This document shows positions 1 through 11,311 of a stretch of 64,000 bases of DNA, in pieces. Every line of letters begins with the position of its first letter. The stretch's first letter is position 1. The notes under the pieces were generated by a model. The model had not been told where the DNA came from, searched no databases, and worked only from the letters and a program-made list of their open reading frames with translations. Both the position numbers and the translations under genes were made by a program. This stretch comes from Tolypeutes matacus (taxonomy: Eukaryota; Chordata; Mammalia; Cingulata; Chlamyphoridae). Location: assembly GCA_026826555.1 (NCBI GenBank), contig JAKSZT010054215.1, positions 22,397,232 through 22,461,231 on the forward strand, read 5' to 3'.

Positions 1-129
1 GGATAATACTCATTTAGCCTTGTCTCTGCAGGACAGCGGCCTCCCAGCTGTGTGCGGAAAACTCGTCCCTTTGCGGCGTGTTGTTTGGTTAGGGTCCAGT
101 CAAAGCAGCAGGACCACTAGGAGGGTAAA

Positions 130-450
130 GACCCATTCCAAGGATTTGAACCTACAGCGTCAGGGGAGCTGCGCAGCCTCCGCAGCTGTTTCTGCGCCTG
201 AAGGCGCAGGACCCCGGGGACCCGCAGTCGCAGTCGGGAACGAAAGACAATGTGAGGCGGGGGAGAGCAAGGACAAGAGGAAGCTGCAGGGCCCGCCTGC
301 AGGGGTGGGGCAGCCTGCGGGAGAAGCCGCACTCCTCCCGGCCTAGGATTGGGAACAGCTCTAGGAAGAGAACCTGCGGGAGCCAAAGGGGCTGTGGGCT
401 GGGGCCCTGCCTGCCAGGGGAGCCCTCAGAGCTGTGGCCAGGGGCGTGAG
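130..450. other. GC-rich, CpG-containing segment
   Basis: This stretch is clearly richer in G+C and CpG than the AT-rich DNA that follows, with clusters of CGC, CCGG and TCGG around 170-260. It may be a CpG-island remnant or a fragment of a GC-rich repeat. The short reading frames across it have no recognisable domains and look like by-products of base composition. A pyrimidine tract ending in CAG at about 32 resembles a splice acceptor, but nothing downstream supports an exon. Confidence 0.35.
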
Positions 451-760
451 CCTTCCAGAAAGAACATGGCTACTGCGTCCCTGACACCTAACCTACCTTG
501 CACAAATTTCACCCTAAACACACAGGACAGGGGGTTATAGGAACCATAGTTCAGCTTAGCCAAGTTGACATATTATGAAATCACCAGGTATGGTTTTGTT
601 TGTTTTTATATTTCAAGCTCCTGCTTATGTATGTTTATAGATTTTTCTTGTGTGTGTGTATATTCTCCTTGAACTCACCTTGCTTTTCTCAACTGAATTC
701 CCGTGAGGAATTCTGATAGCAAGATGAGCCCTATGCCAGGAAATTTGCTGGAAGAGAATA

Positions 761-1050
761 TGATGTGTATGTTTGGTGTGCATGTATTTATGGTTATGTG
801 TGTATTTGTCTATGCTTGTGTGTGTGTTTGGTGTGTATGTATCTGTTTATGGTATGTGTGTGTGTGGTTATGTTGTGTCTTTGGTTGTGTGTGTGTCTGC
901 GGTTTTGTGTGCCTGTGTGTACATGTGTGCATCTGTGTCTGTGGTTGTGTATGTGTGTCTGCTTGTGGTAGTGTATGTATGTGTGTGTGTCCAGTTCTTT
1001 GTGTGTGTGTTTGGGATATGTGTCTCTGTGTGTGCCCTATTTACACACAC
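761..1050. repeat. TG-rich cryptic microsatellite
   Basis: About 290 bp made almost entirely of TG, TGTA, TGTC and TTTGG units on the plus strand, with many interruptions. This is typical of an old, decayed (TG)n tract. Reading frames in all phases stay open here because TG repeats contain few stop codons. They give Cys/Val/Met-rich or Thr/His-rich strings that are not real proteins. Confidence 0.85.
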
Positions 1051-2289
1051 CTTGAGCGCTGGGGTGGGCAGAGAAGAGGAAGGAGAGAGCACAATACACT
1101 AAAGAAATGAAGCTGCACATTCCAGGCTGGGAGGCCTGTGTGTGTTCCTCACCACCCAGATGCGGATTTCAATCAATTCGATCAATGGGCTATGCTTGCT
1201 GGCCATAAAAATAGCCCAGAGGTTGCTGGTCAGTGGCTTTAAGATGGATGACCAGTGGCCCCAGAGGTCCCAAAGGTCAAAGATGACTATCACCTTAAAA
1301 TGTAATCTGTGGTCGGCCCCCAGCCCTGGGCTGGGGGTAGGGCAGGCACCGCGGCCATCTGCAGCTGCTGCCAAACCAGGCTGCTCTCGGCTGTGCTGCT
1401 GGTTCCATGGGCCCTGGCTGCCCAGCAGCCTGATGTTGACCTCTAGGCATCACGGGCCATGGGTTCTGTCCACCTTCATGCTCTGCCCTGGTTACCCAGC
1501 CTCCCAGGCAGAGAGAATGCATACATTTCTCTAACCAATATGGCCTCCTCTCACATCCCAACGGGGTTGCAAAGGAGCAGCCCCTGCCCTTTCTCATTAA
1601 GCAGAGCTCATTCCTTCAGCTCTGAGTGCCTGCACCAGTGTCTTAGGTATAAGGTTTTCATTGGTAATGGTGAGAAGGAGAATTCTGGAATGATGGTAGC
1701 CGACCCTCTGTTCTCCTACCAGTGAGGGACAAGGGGTCCTCACTATTTCCTCCTTCTTCCCCTTGATGGCTAAAGACCTCATTTCATTTGACCCTCCCCT
1801 CCTTCCTCTGCCTAGAACGAATGGCTATTTCCTCCCCCAGCCATTCTTTCCAGGGCCTTCCTGCTCCGGGGCAGGCCCTTGGAGCAGCACATTGCTGTTT
1901 CTTCGAGCCTCACCAGCTCATCTTCAAATAGTTCTTTCCTCTCCCCACTGGCTGTCCTGATGAATGCCAGATTTATTCCCATCATCAGCTCACCAATCTC
2001 GTTAATTTTTACCAGCTGCTGTTGCATTCAAGGAGTTTTTGCAAGGATGAGAAATGCCTGATGAACACTTTGTCAAGTTGCATTTTCTCCAAAAAAAGGT
2101 TGGTCCCTTCCTTCTCTTGTTGCTTGGGTGTTGGTGCTGTGCCCTCATGAGTGGGATCTGTGTACTAGAAATCAATCTCCTTTCACACATCATTGCAGTT
2201 CAGCTACGTAACGGTGAGCGTGTCACCCAAAGATGCAGTATTTCCCAAAAGTGAGGAAGCAAATAAATTATTGCAGTTTAAAAATGAAT
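1051..2289. other. Intergenic DNA without a recognised gene
   Basis: No coding pattern or named repeat could be identified. Around 1169-1188 there is a compact AT-rich motif cluster containing two ATCAAT cores, discussed as a possible regulatory element. The rest is mixed-composition single-copy-looking DNA. Confidence 0.4.
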
Positions 2290-3475
2290 CTATTCATTGT
2301 GGGAAAATGGCAGAGTAGGAAGCTCTAGGAATCAGTCCCTCCACCAGAACAACTACTAAACAGGCAGGAACTATCTGAATCAACAATTTCAAAACTCTCC
2401 GGAGTCCAGTAGAACACTGCACAGCATCTAGGGAAGAGCGGGAGAAAGAGGCTGGTAAATTATGATAAATACCAGTAAACTGCTCTCTCAAACTGGGCAG
2501 TTACCAGTGCCCACCCCCCACTCTGGCATCAGGCAGCGGTGGGGTGCAGGCCCTTGGTGGAGCTTGCTGGTGCAGGAGAAGGACATAAAAATCCACTTCC
2601 CCAAGATCGGGGTGGAGGGGGGAGGGCTTGGTGGAGGAGGGAGGGAACACAGTCCAATTGCGGATCACTGCTTTTGATTTGCTACTTTGGATCACTGGGG
2701 GCCTGGCTCTGAGGGCGGCCATTGTTTCAGCACATGCCAAACAAAGGCAGGGGATGAGACTTAAAGATGGTATGCTTCCTCAGAGCGGCAGAGGACAGAG
2801 GAAGGTTGTGTTTATTCACTGGGCAGGGGCTGAGTCAAGAAAGCACAGCTTTGGGGAGCTGTGGAAGACACTCCTGGTCCTTCCTTTATCTCCTCCTCAG
2901 GGCAGTTTGGAGCTGACTGGTGCTTCCTTTGTGGATCCCTGGGCCTTGTTCTGTCTGGGAAAGACTGACTTCAGAAACTTCTCTCTGGCATGCCTCCTCT
3001 CCCAGAATTTGCCTTCCAGGCAAAAGCAGCCTGAGACAATGAAAGCAGTATAAGAAACAACTGAGATGGACAGCCTGGGGCAAAGGCTTACCTGTTTAAG
3101 TCTGGTAGTGGAAGTCTGCGGAGAGGGAGAAGATCTGTTTCCTGGGAAGTAGAGGGGGTATTGAAACTCTGTAAACAGGGAAACTCCTAAGGCCACTGTA
3201 AGCACAAGCTCAGGACAGGCCCAGAAACAACAGGAAAGACCCTGCACTGTGCATTTGCCTTGGGCTGACCTTCCTGATAGGAAGACTGAACTCAGACAGA
3301 GAGCACCAGCGAACACAAAGCCAGCTGGCAAAGATGGTGAAAGGTGTGTTTTGATTAGATTTGCTTGGTTTTGTTAGCTTCTGACACTCAAGAAAATCTC
3401 TGTCATATCACCAGTTGGTTAGAAACTCAAGAAACAAGCATCTCAGGGAATAAACTCCAGAGCAAACATTTTTAG
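2290..3475 (+). repeat. L1 5' region (5'UTR-like part of a rearranged L1)
   Basis: The segment beginning near 2300 with a GGAAAATGGC-type start, followed by text about arms, wells of GC-rich sequence and a GGGG-rich patch near 2600-2640, resembles the 5'UTR of mammalian L1 elements. It leads in the same orientation into ORF1-like and then ORF2-like sequence. No intact promoter or open frame is claimed. The 5' boundary is approximate and no target-site duplication was found. Confidence 0.55.
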
Positions 3476-4461
3476 ACATTAAAATGTAGAGTGTGCGACA
3501 AAAATGTACAACACAAACAATGAGACACGGAATGATGATCCAAAGAAATGATTAAAAATCCAGAAAACATCTACAAAGAAGACCAGATTGTGGACATATA
3601 AGACAAAGACTTTAAAAAAAATGATCTTTAATATACCCAAGGAGAAGCAAGAAAATACATAGTACAAACTAAAGTATATCAGGGAAACAATGAATGAACA
3701 ATATGAGATTCTCAATAGAGAGAGATAGGCTTTTTTTTTTTTTTTTAAAGGAACCAAACAGAACCACTGTCATTGAAAGCCAAAATAACAGAAATGAAAA
3801 GTTCCCAGGAGGGTTTCAACAGAAGTTTGGATCTGGCAGAAGAAAGAATCAGTGAACGTGAAGACAAGCCAAGTGAAATGAGTTAGGCTCAGGAGCAGAA
3901 AGAAAAAAATAATTATAAAAAGTGAAAATAGTCTAAGAGACCTTTGGAACACCATCAAGGAATAAATATATGCATTATGGAGAAGAAAGACAGAAAGGGG
4001 CAGAAGGAATAGTCAAAGGAAAAATAACAGAAAACCTCCCAAACTTAGCAAAAGACACAAATATCACATCCAAGAAGCTCATGGAACATGACACAAACTC
4101 GAGCAAATATATATGCCATCACATACTAATGAAACTGTTGAATGCAAAGGACAAGGAGAAAGTTCTGAAAGCTGCAAGAGAAAAGTAACATGTTATGTAC
4201 AAGGGAGTTCTATTTAGATTAAGTGCTGATTTCTCATCAGAAACTATGGAGGCAAGAAGGCAGTGGGTTGAAATACTTCAAGTGCTGAAAGAAAACAATT
4301 GCCAACCATTAATTTTATTTCTTGCAAGACTTTCTTTCAAAAATGAGGTAAATATTAAGACATTCCCAGATAAACAAAAGCTGAGGGCATTCATCACCAC
4401 TAGACCTGTCCTACAAGCAATGCTAAAGGCAGTTTTTCAGACTAAAAAGAAAGGACATTAG
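3476..4461 (+). pseudogene. L1/HAL1-like ORF1 remnant
   Basis: The 3' half encodes the conserved C-terminal part of L1 ORF1p, the RNA-binding retrotransposon protein. A frame ending at 4188 finishes in KVLKAAREK. After a stop, the frame from 4195 carries RLSADFSSETMEARR, LSFKNE and DKQKLRAFITTRP, all typical of the ORF1p C-terminal domain. The reading frame is broken by stop codons, so this is a dead copy. The part around 4020-4190 is closer to what I remember of HAL1-type (ORF1-only) elements than to classical L1. That assignment is tentative. Confidence 0.8.
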
Positions 4462-4839
4462 ACATCATATTTAAGGGTGGAAGACTGGAAGCTTTCCCTC
4501 TAAGATCTGGAAGAAGGATGCCCATTGACACCACTGTTATTCAACATTGTACTGGAAATTCTAGACAGAGCAATTAGGCAAGAGAAAGAAATAAAAGGAA
4601 GAAGTAGAACTTTCCCTATTTGCTGATGACATGATCCTATATACAGAAAATCCTGAAAAATCCACAACAAAGCTCCTAGAGCTAATAAATGAATTCAGCA
4701 AAGTGGTGCAGTACAAGATCAACAGCCCAAAATCAGTAGTATTTTTATACACAAGCAGTAACAATCAGAAGAAGAAATCAAGAAAGAAAATTTCCATTTA
4801 CAATAGCAATTACAGGAATCAAATATCTAGGAATATATC
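4462..4839 (+). pseudogene. L1 ORF2 reverse-transcriptase fragment (5' piece)
   Basis: Directly after the ORF1 C-terminus the sequence jumps into the middle of L1 ORF2. The reverse-transcriptase catalytic motif is visible as an FADDM coding stretch near 4619-4633, followed by sequence encoding [21 protein letters not shown]. The endonuclease domain and the N-terminal part of the reverse transcriptase are missing, so several kilobases have been deleted. The fragment stops where an LTR has been inserted and resumes at 5516. Confidence 0.85.
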
Positions 4840-5515
4840 TGTCTTAGTTTGCAAAGGCTGCAGATGCAAAGTACCAAAAATAGGTTGGCTTTTATAATGG
4901 GAAATTTATTTGGGGAAAAGCTTATAGTTACAATCCTGTGAAATGTCCAGATCAAGGCACTATCAGAGATGCTTTCTCACCAAAGTCAGCTACTAGTGAT
5001 CCTGGCATGGTAAAACAGGAAGGCAGGCCATCTCTGCTGAGGTGTCTGCCTTCCCTTCCGGAATCTACCATCTCCTGGATCTCAGCTATGGACAACAAGG
5101 TATAGGGCTTGCCTCTTACTGGGCCATCTCTCTCAGTCTCAGCTGCTCTGCTTTCTTCCTGAGTTCAGCTGTAAGCTATTAGGCATATGGCCCAGCTCTT
5201 CAGCCTGGGCTCAGCTCTTCAACCTTGAGTTGCTCTGTGGACCCAGCCGCTAGGGACGTTTGAGCTTAAGATTTGGCTGCTAGCGATCCTCAAGTCCTCC
5301 TTTCACATTGCAGGGTCAAAAATGGCAGAGCTCCCTTTTCCTGTGTGTCTCTTTTTCTGTGTCTCTCTTTATATCAGACCCAGCAAGAGGGCAGAGACTC
5401 AACCTGAGTCACGCCTCACTGACGTGGTTAAATCAAAAGGCTCACACACCCTCAGGAATGGATTAGTTAAAAAATATAACCTTTTTCTGGGATTCACAAA
5501 ATTCAAACTGTCACA
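4840..5515 (-). mobile_element. Solo LTR, xenarthran MaLR-like family, inserted in L1
   Basis: A 676-bp element interrupts L1 ORF2. Read on the minus strand it begins TGTGACAGTTTGAA and ends in CTAAGACA, the TG...CA ends of an LTR. Its first half matches, with divergence, the plus-strand element at 55950. Shared words include AACTAATCCATTCC, GTCAGTGAGG and CCCTCTTGCTGGGTCTGATA. The flanking L1 text continues on both sides, showing that it inserted into an existing L1. No internal retroviral sequence accompanies it, so it is a solo LTR or a non-autonomous element. Confidence 0.75.
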
Positions 5516-7040
5516 CTAATCAAGGATGTGAAGGACTTATACACAGAAAACTAAAAAACATTCCTAAATAAATCAAAGAAGACCCATATTTGTGTTCACG
5601 GATTGAAAGACTAATATTGTTAAGAAGCCAATCCTACCCAAAGCAATCTATAGATTCAATGCAATCTCAATCAAAATGCCAACAACCTTCTTTGCAGAAA
5701 TGGAAAAGCCAATCATCAAATTTATATGGAAAGGTAAGGGGCCCCAAATAGTCAAAGTCATCTTGAAAAAGACAAATGAAGTTGGAGGACTCACAGTTCC
5801 CAATCTTAGATCTTATTACAAAGCCACAGTTATCAAACAGCATGGTACTGGTACAAGGATAGTCATACAGACCAAAGGAATAGAATTAAGATTTCAGAAA
5901 TCAACCCTCACATTTTGGCTAACTGATTTTTTTTTTGACAAGGTAGCAAAGACCACTCAATTGGGAAAGAATAGTCTCTTCAACAAATGGTGCCAGGAAA
6001 ACTGGGTCTCCATTTCAGAAAGATTGAAGGTGGACTCCTACCCTACCTCACACCATAAACAAAAATCAACTCAAAATGGACCAAAGTCCTAAATATAAGA
6101 ACCAGAACAATAAAACCCCTAGACAAAATGTAGGGAAACATCTTCAGTATCTTGTGTTAGGCAATGATTTCTAAGAGTTTATACCCAAAGCACAAGCAAC
6201 AAAAGAAAAATATATAAATGGGACCTTATCAAAATTTAAAACTTTTGGGTGTCAAAGGACTTTATCATGAAAGTAAAATGACAACCTATATAATGGGAGA
6301 AAATTTTTGGAACCACCATATCCTATAAGGGTTTAATATCCAGAATATATAAAGAAATCTCTTCAGCTCAACAACAAAAAAATGAACAGCCCAATTTAAA
6401 AATGGGCAAAAGATTTGAATAGCCATTTCTCCAAAGAAGATATACAAATGGCCAAAAAAAAAAACAAAAACAAAAACAAAAAAACACATGAAAAAATGGT
6501 AAACAACTTTAGTCATCGAGGAAATGCAAATCAAAAACACAATGAGATACCATTTCATACCCACTAGTATGGTTATTATTTTTTAAAAAATGAAAATTAC
6601 AAGTGTTGGAGAGGATGTGGAGAAATAGGAACACTCATTTATTGATGGTGGCAATGTAAAATGGTATAGCCATTGTGGAAGACAGTGTGGCAGTTCCTCA
6701 GATATTTAAGTATAGGATTACCATATGATTTGGCAAACCCACTTCTAGATATATACCCAAAAGAACTGAAAGCAAGGACTAGAACAGATATTTGCATACT
6801 GATGTCCATAGTGGCATCATTTGCAATTGCCAAAAGATGGAAGAAACCCAAGTGTCCAGCAACTGATGAATGGATAAATAAAATGTGGTATATACATACA
6901 ATGGAATAGTATTTAGCCCTAAAAAGGAATGAAGTTCTGATACATTCAACCACATGGATTAACCCTGAAGACATCATGTTGAGTGAAATAAGCCAGACAC
7001 AAATGGGCCAGTATTGTATGATCTCACTGATATGAAATAA
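5516..7040 (+). pseudogene. L1 ORF2 C-terminal fragment (3' piece)
   Basis: Continuation of the interrupted L1. Peptides typical of the ORF2p thumb and C-terminal region are encoded: MPTTFFAEMEKPIIKFIWKG and GGLTVPNLRSYYKATVIKQ (5676-6092), and DEWINKMWYIHTME (to 6909). Stops and frameshifts break the frame, so no function is expected. The sequence then passes into the 3'UTR. Confidence 0.9.
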
Positions 7041-7510
7041 TTAGCAAAAGCAAACTCATAGAGTCAGAATCTAGAATATAGGTTACCAGGGGACGGGTTG
7101 GGGTAGGCAATCATGAGTTAAGGCTTAAAATATTAAGAGTTTCTATTTGGGACAACAGAAAAGTTTGGTAATGGATGGTGGTGATGGCAGCACAACATTG
7201 TGAACATAGCAGCACTGAATTATATATTTGAATGTGGCTAAAAGGGAAAATGTTAGGTGTTGTCTACATGTTACTAGAATAAAATAAAATTTAAAAATCC
7301 ATGGAACCACACAATACAAATAGTGAAACCTAAGTTAAACCATGGATTATAGTTAATAGTACAATTATAAAAATGTGCTTTCATTAATTGTAACAAATAT
7401 ACCACACCAGCGCAAGATGTTAATAGGGTGGCATATGGGAACCCTGCATTTTATGCATTTTATGTAAATCCACAACTTCTCTAATTGAAAAAACAACAAC
7501 AACAAAAAAC
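7041..7510 (+). repeat. L1 3'UTR and A-rich tail
   Basis: This AT-rich sequence has the word order of an old mammalian L1 3'UTR. It includes GTAACAAATATACCACACCA and GGCATATGGGAACCCTG, and ends at an A-rich (CAA)n tail around 7486-7510. It marks the 3' end of the composite L1 that starts near 2290. Confidence 0.8.
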
Positions 7511-7879
7511 ATAGAGCTAAATGTGGCCTTAGAGCTCAGCTGGTCTACCTCATCTTAGAGAGGAAAACTGAGGAGCAGAGTTCCCTGGGCAGGGTTCTGA
7601 GCATAGTAAATACATCAATAAGTGAAACCATACAATAAAAAAGTCTATTTATTGATCTCTTTCTTTTACACTGTTAATGCTTATTGGTTTTCATGGTACA
7701 TGCGTTTGGGATTCATCAGAATGAATTCTTAACAAATTTCCAAACACAGAAATTACAGCAGGATAACAAATAGAACCAAATTATCCTACCATTTCTCAGA
7801 GGCCTTCTGCTCTGGAGGGCCCTAGCACTGTGGTGCAATCACATGTGCCTGTCTGGAAGATCAATGACAGATGAGTGTG

Positions 7880-7924
7880 TGGACACCTCACCTCTATTGT
7901 TTGAGGGCCTACTATGCACTAGGC
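7880..7924 (-). repeat. MIR SINE, left part (split by LTR)
   Basis: The words CCTACTATGCACTAGGCT match the antisense form of MIR near its 3' end. The matching remainder resumes at 8370, after the inserted LTR. Confidence 0.6.
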
Positions 7925-8369
7925 TGTGGTGATTAATTTTACGTGTCAACTTGGCAAGGTTATGGGAGCTTGATCAAACATTGGTCTAGATGTTGCTATG
8001 AAAATATTTTGTAGATGTGATTGGCATCTACAATTAGTTGACTTTAAGTAAAGGAGATCACCCTCAATAATGTGGGTCAACCTCATCCAATCAATTGAAG
8101 GCTTTAAGAGCAAAAACTGAAGTTTCCCAGAGAAGAAGAAATTCTGCCTCAAGACCACCACATCAACTCCTCTCTGAGTTTCCAGACTGCCAGCTTCCCC
8201 AATGGATTTCATGACAAGACTGCCATGTCAACTCTTGCTTGAACTTCCAGCCTGCTGTCCTGTCCTACAAATTTTAGACTTACCAGTCCCCATTATCACA
8301 TGAGCCAATTCCTTATATGTATATATATATATAGGTTCTCTTTCTCTGGAGAGCCCTGACTGATATACA
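7925..8369 (+). mobile_element. Ancient LTR-like element inserted in a MIR
   Basis: The element opens TGTGGTGATTAATTTTACG, continues with a GTGTCAACTTGG-type stretch, and ends TCTCTGGAGAGCCCTGACTG before GATATACA. This layout belongs to a common old mammalian LTR family whose exact name I cannot assign. AGGCT precedes it and AGGCC follows, a plausible 4-5 bp target duplication. A short (TA)n run sits near 8320. The ends and the interrupted MIR give a clear nested order: MIR first, LTR later. Confidence 0.6.
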
Positions 8370-8566
8370 GGCCCCAAGCTAGGTCCATTACAAATGTTTC
8401 ATTTAATCCTCACAATAGCCCCGAGGTCAGTTTTATAATTCCTACTGCATTTATTATGAAACAGAAACCCAAAGAGTTTCACACATTTATTGAGTGGAAG
8501 AGACCAAATACCAGTCCATTTCTATTTGGCTCTAAGGTGCATGCTCTTTCCACTTGACCACTCTCC
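8370..8566 (-). repeat. MIR SINE, right part (split by LTR)
   Basis: Antisense MIR: TTTCATTTAATCCTCACAA, then a decayed form of the AACTGAGGC block and GGCTCTAAGGTGCATGCTCT. It continues the fragment left of the inserted LTR. Confidence 0.75.
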
Positions 8567-8821
8567 ATGCTGAGCTGGAATCAACAGTGGCCGCAGCAGT
8601 TTCATTCCAGGGAACTTTCTCAGTATTTCTGTTTTCCTGCCCAACTCAGAGTTAGCCTCGAGCCTTCCTGCTAGAGGAGCCCAAATGATGACTCATACCT
8701 CCCGTACTGGAAGGGTTTGTTCTCCTTGACCATCAAATTGGTCCAAAGGCATTACTGGGCCCACTTGCTTTACTTGGCAAGACCACTACTTTTCTCCCCT
8801 TATTCTTCAGTAATAATATTT

Positions 8822-9201
8822 CAGCTAGGTACATGGCTCCAGCTGAAGATTACATTTCTCAGAGTCCCTCGCATCTGGGTGCAGCCATGTGACTAAGCTC
8901 TGGCCAATATGATGTGTGTCAAGTATGAGTTTTACCCCTAGAGGAAGGAAAAGTACTTTTCCCATCTTCTTTCCATCTCCCTGCTTTTGGAATGCAGCAT
9001 GATGGTAGGAACTACCTCGGAACATGAGACAGAAGCTGTGGGGTGAGGACAACAGAGAAACAAGATAGAAAGAGCCTTGGTACCTGATGCTATGGAGCTA
9101 CTATTCCAGCCTAAACTGAGAGAAAATTGAATATCTTTCATGTTGCAGCCTCTATCATTTTCATTCTCTGTAACAGTAGCAAACTTATCCTAACTAATAT
9201 A
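8822..9201 (+). repeat. Old LTR-like repeat (MaLR-like, subfamily uncertain)
   Basis: Words such as CCATGTGACTAAGCTCTGGC, GATAGAAAGAGCC and the terminal CCTAACTAATAT follow the order of a widespread old mammalian LTR. A related but more decayed copy seems to lie at 14035-14348. No open frame is relevant here. Confidence 0.5.
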
Positions 9202-9232
9202 GCTGCCCAAGACAATGTGGGGGTGGGATGGG

Positions 9233-9722
9233 TATGGTTGGCTGAATAATGGACTTCCAAGGATGCCCATGTCCTAACCCCTGAACCTGTGAAAATATTA
9301 CATGGTAAAAAGGATTTTGCAGATGTGATTAAATTAAGGCTCTTGAGATGGGGAGATTATCTGGGCTTCTTCAGGTGGGCTCAATATAATTGCAAGGGTC
9401 CTAATGAGAGGGAGGGAGGAGGGTCAGGTATATAGTGAGAAGGTGATGTGACAATGGAAGCACAGGGAAGTAGAGTCTGAGAGAAAAGATGCTATGCCAC
9501 TGGCTTTGAAGATGGGGGAAGGGGCCATGAGCTAAGAAGTGCAGGAAGCCTCTAGAAGCTGGATTCTCAAGAAGGAACCAAACCTGAGGACTCCTTGACT
9601 TTAGCCCAGTGAGAATGATTTTTGACTTCTTACCTCCAGAACTATAAGACAATACATTTGTGTTGTTTTAAGCCACTGGGTTGTGGCAACTTATTATGGC
9701 AGGAGTAGGAAGCAAATATAAG
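9233..9722 (+). repeat. MLT1-type (ERVL-MaLR) LTR
   Basis: Diagnostic MLT1 words in order: GGATGCCCATGTCCTAACCC, TTTTGCAGATGTGATTAA, CCTCCAGAACTATAAGACAA and GTTTTAAGCCACTGGGTTGT. It is about 490 bp and well diverged, so it is ancient. No internal retroviral sequence adjoins it. Confidence 0.75.
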
Positions 9723-10004
9723 GGGAGATCCAGGCAAAAGGAGAATTCACTGGGTGAAGGAAAGGGTCTGCCCAGGTGAGCAATACTTACCCAGGGATCT
9801 TCTCCCAGCCTTTGTGCTCATCTGAGAAGTCTCACTTGAGAAGCCTTCTGGATCACACCAAGCAACCAACTCCCATGCTGATCTGGGCAGAGAAACTACA
9901 TATTGGGATAGGAAGAGGAGGCCTCCCAGAGGAGGTAATCATAGCTCCATCCTCTCCAAGACATTTAGTCTCATTGCCCCCAGTGGGAGTTGCCTGATCT
10001 TTGT

Positions 10005-10525
10005 CATCTCTCTCCAGGATGGCTGCAGCAGCCTCCCAATTGGACTCCCCAATAGCTATTCTTATTCCTCTCCAATCCCACCTGTGAGCCAATGGTTTCT
10101 TCAAAACATGTCTGATCGTGTCATCTTCCTGCTAAACATTCCATCCCTGGCAAACTTTGCAGGTCTGGGAGGCCCTGCATGATGTCACTCCTCTTACAAA
10201 CGGCCCCAGCCCTCTGCCAGGCCTCTTTGCCCCCAGCCACGCTGGTTTTTGTTGTTGTTGTTATTGTTGTTCTTCAAAAGAGCTGGGTTCCCTCCCAGCA
10301 CAGGCATTTTGCATGTGTTTTTCCCTTGGCCTGGAACATCCCTCCACCTTTCCCCCTTTGCTTATAACTCCTACTCAATGTCTGTCTCTTGCACCGGAAC
10401 ATAAGCTCCGTGAGGGCAGGGCCCGGGTCTGTTTTGGTTCATGGTCAGATCCCTGTACCTCCTGCAGTGCTTGTTCAATAATGATAAGATGGACTGGTGA
10501 ATTTGGTGTAGCCCTTACATTCTGA
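10005..10525 (+). repeat. L2 LINE 3' fragment
   Basis: A long L2 match by eye: TCTGATCGTGTCATCTTCCT, a GGCCCTGCATGATGTC stretch, GGCCTGGAACATCCCTCC, and the 3' terminal block ACATAAGCTCCGTGAGGGCA. A (TTG)n run at about 10246-10271 expanded inside it. No reading frame is intact. Confidence 0.8.
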
Positions 10526-10798
10526 TTTTATGGAACCAATCTGAAAGCCGCTAAGGCCACGAGTGCCCAAGCTATGTAGAGCCTTTTCCAAAAATCGGAT
10601 TCCTCAAGACTTTTGCCTCCCATGTGAAGGAGCATTTAACTAGAAACAATAACCCTGCAGGATATATTCTTTGTAAAAGAAACAGCCTGGATCCAACAAC
10701 TCAAGTGGAAGCTGCTTTGGGTCCTCGGTCCATCTTCTTCATCACAATCTACATTGATGATCAGGGAAATGATCATCCTTTCTACCTCCTCCTCTTCC

Positions 10799-10823
10799 AA
10801 AAAAAAAAAAAAAAAAAAAAAAA
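10799..10823. repeat. Poly(A) run of 25
   Basis: An uninterrupted A25 followed by GAGAGAAAG. It may be the tail of a retroposed sequence to its left, but no element body was recognised between 10530 and 10799. Confidence 0.9.
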
Positions 10824-11142
10824 GAGAGAAAGAAACAAAAACCCAATTCATAAACAAACAAGCTGTAGAATAAAACCGCTCCAGACTTCTGATGTCAGCT
10901 CTTCAAACCCTCTCATTACCCAGATGGGAAAAGAGGCCCCTCCGAGGGACAAGGGGGGCTTTGAGGGCCAAGACTTGGTCCCAGGCCTCCAGCTCAATCT
11001 CCTGATGCCCAAGGTTGGGGCATTTCACTGAAGGAGCAGCCACCCTCCTGCAAATGGGCACTGGTGAGGAGCAGTCCCAGGCCCCACCCTGGTGCTTGAT
11101 GAAACTCAGGAAAACCTGTGTGGCACCTCCATGGCCCTAGCT

Positions 11143-11304
11143 CAGTGCTTCTCAAGCTTCATGTGCACAGGAATCGTTTGGGGAGCTTACCAAAATGCAG
11201 ATTCTGACTCAGAAATTCAGGGGTGGGGCCTGAGAGTCTGCATTTCTAGCAGCTCCCAGGAGATGCTGAAGCTGCTGTCCCAGACCTCACTTGAAGTGGT
11301 AAGT
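11143..11304 (+). repeat. MER5-type hAT (Charlie) non-autonomous transposon
   Basis: It begins CAGTGCTTCTCAAGC and contains GGGTGGGGCCTGAGAGTCTG, CATTTCTAGCAGCTCCCAGG and a final CACTTGAAGTGG. This is the standard order of MER5A-like elements, which are deleted Charlie hAT transposons. The terminal inverted repeat is degraded and no clean 8-bp duplication was seen. Confidence 0.75.
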
Positions 11305-11311
11305 GTCAGCT

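Noticed and set aside
703..1110. 135-codon Cys/Val-rich open frame, plus two overlapping frames
   Set aside because: Produced by the TG-rich simple repeat. All phases stay open and the composition is repetitive.
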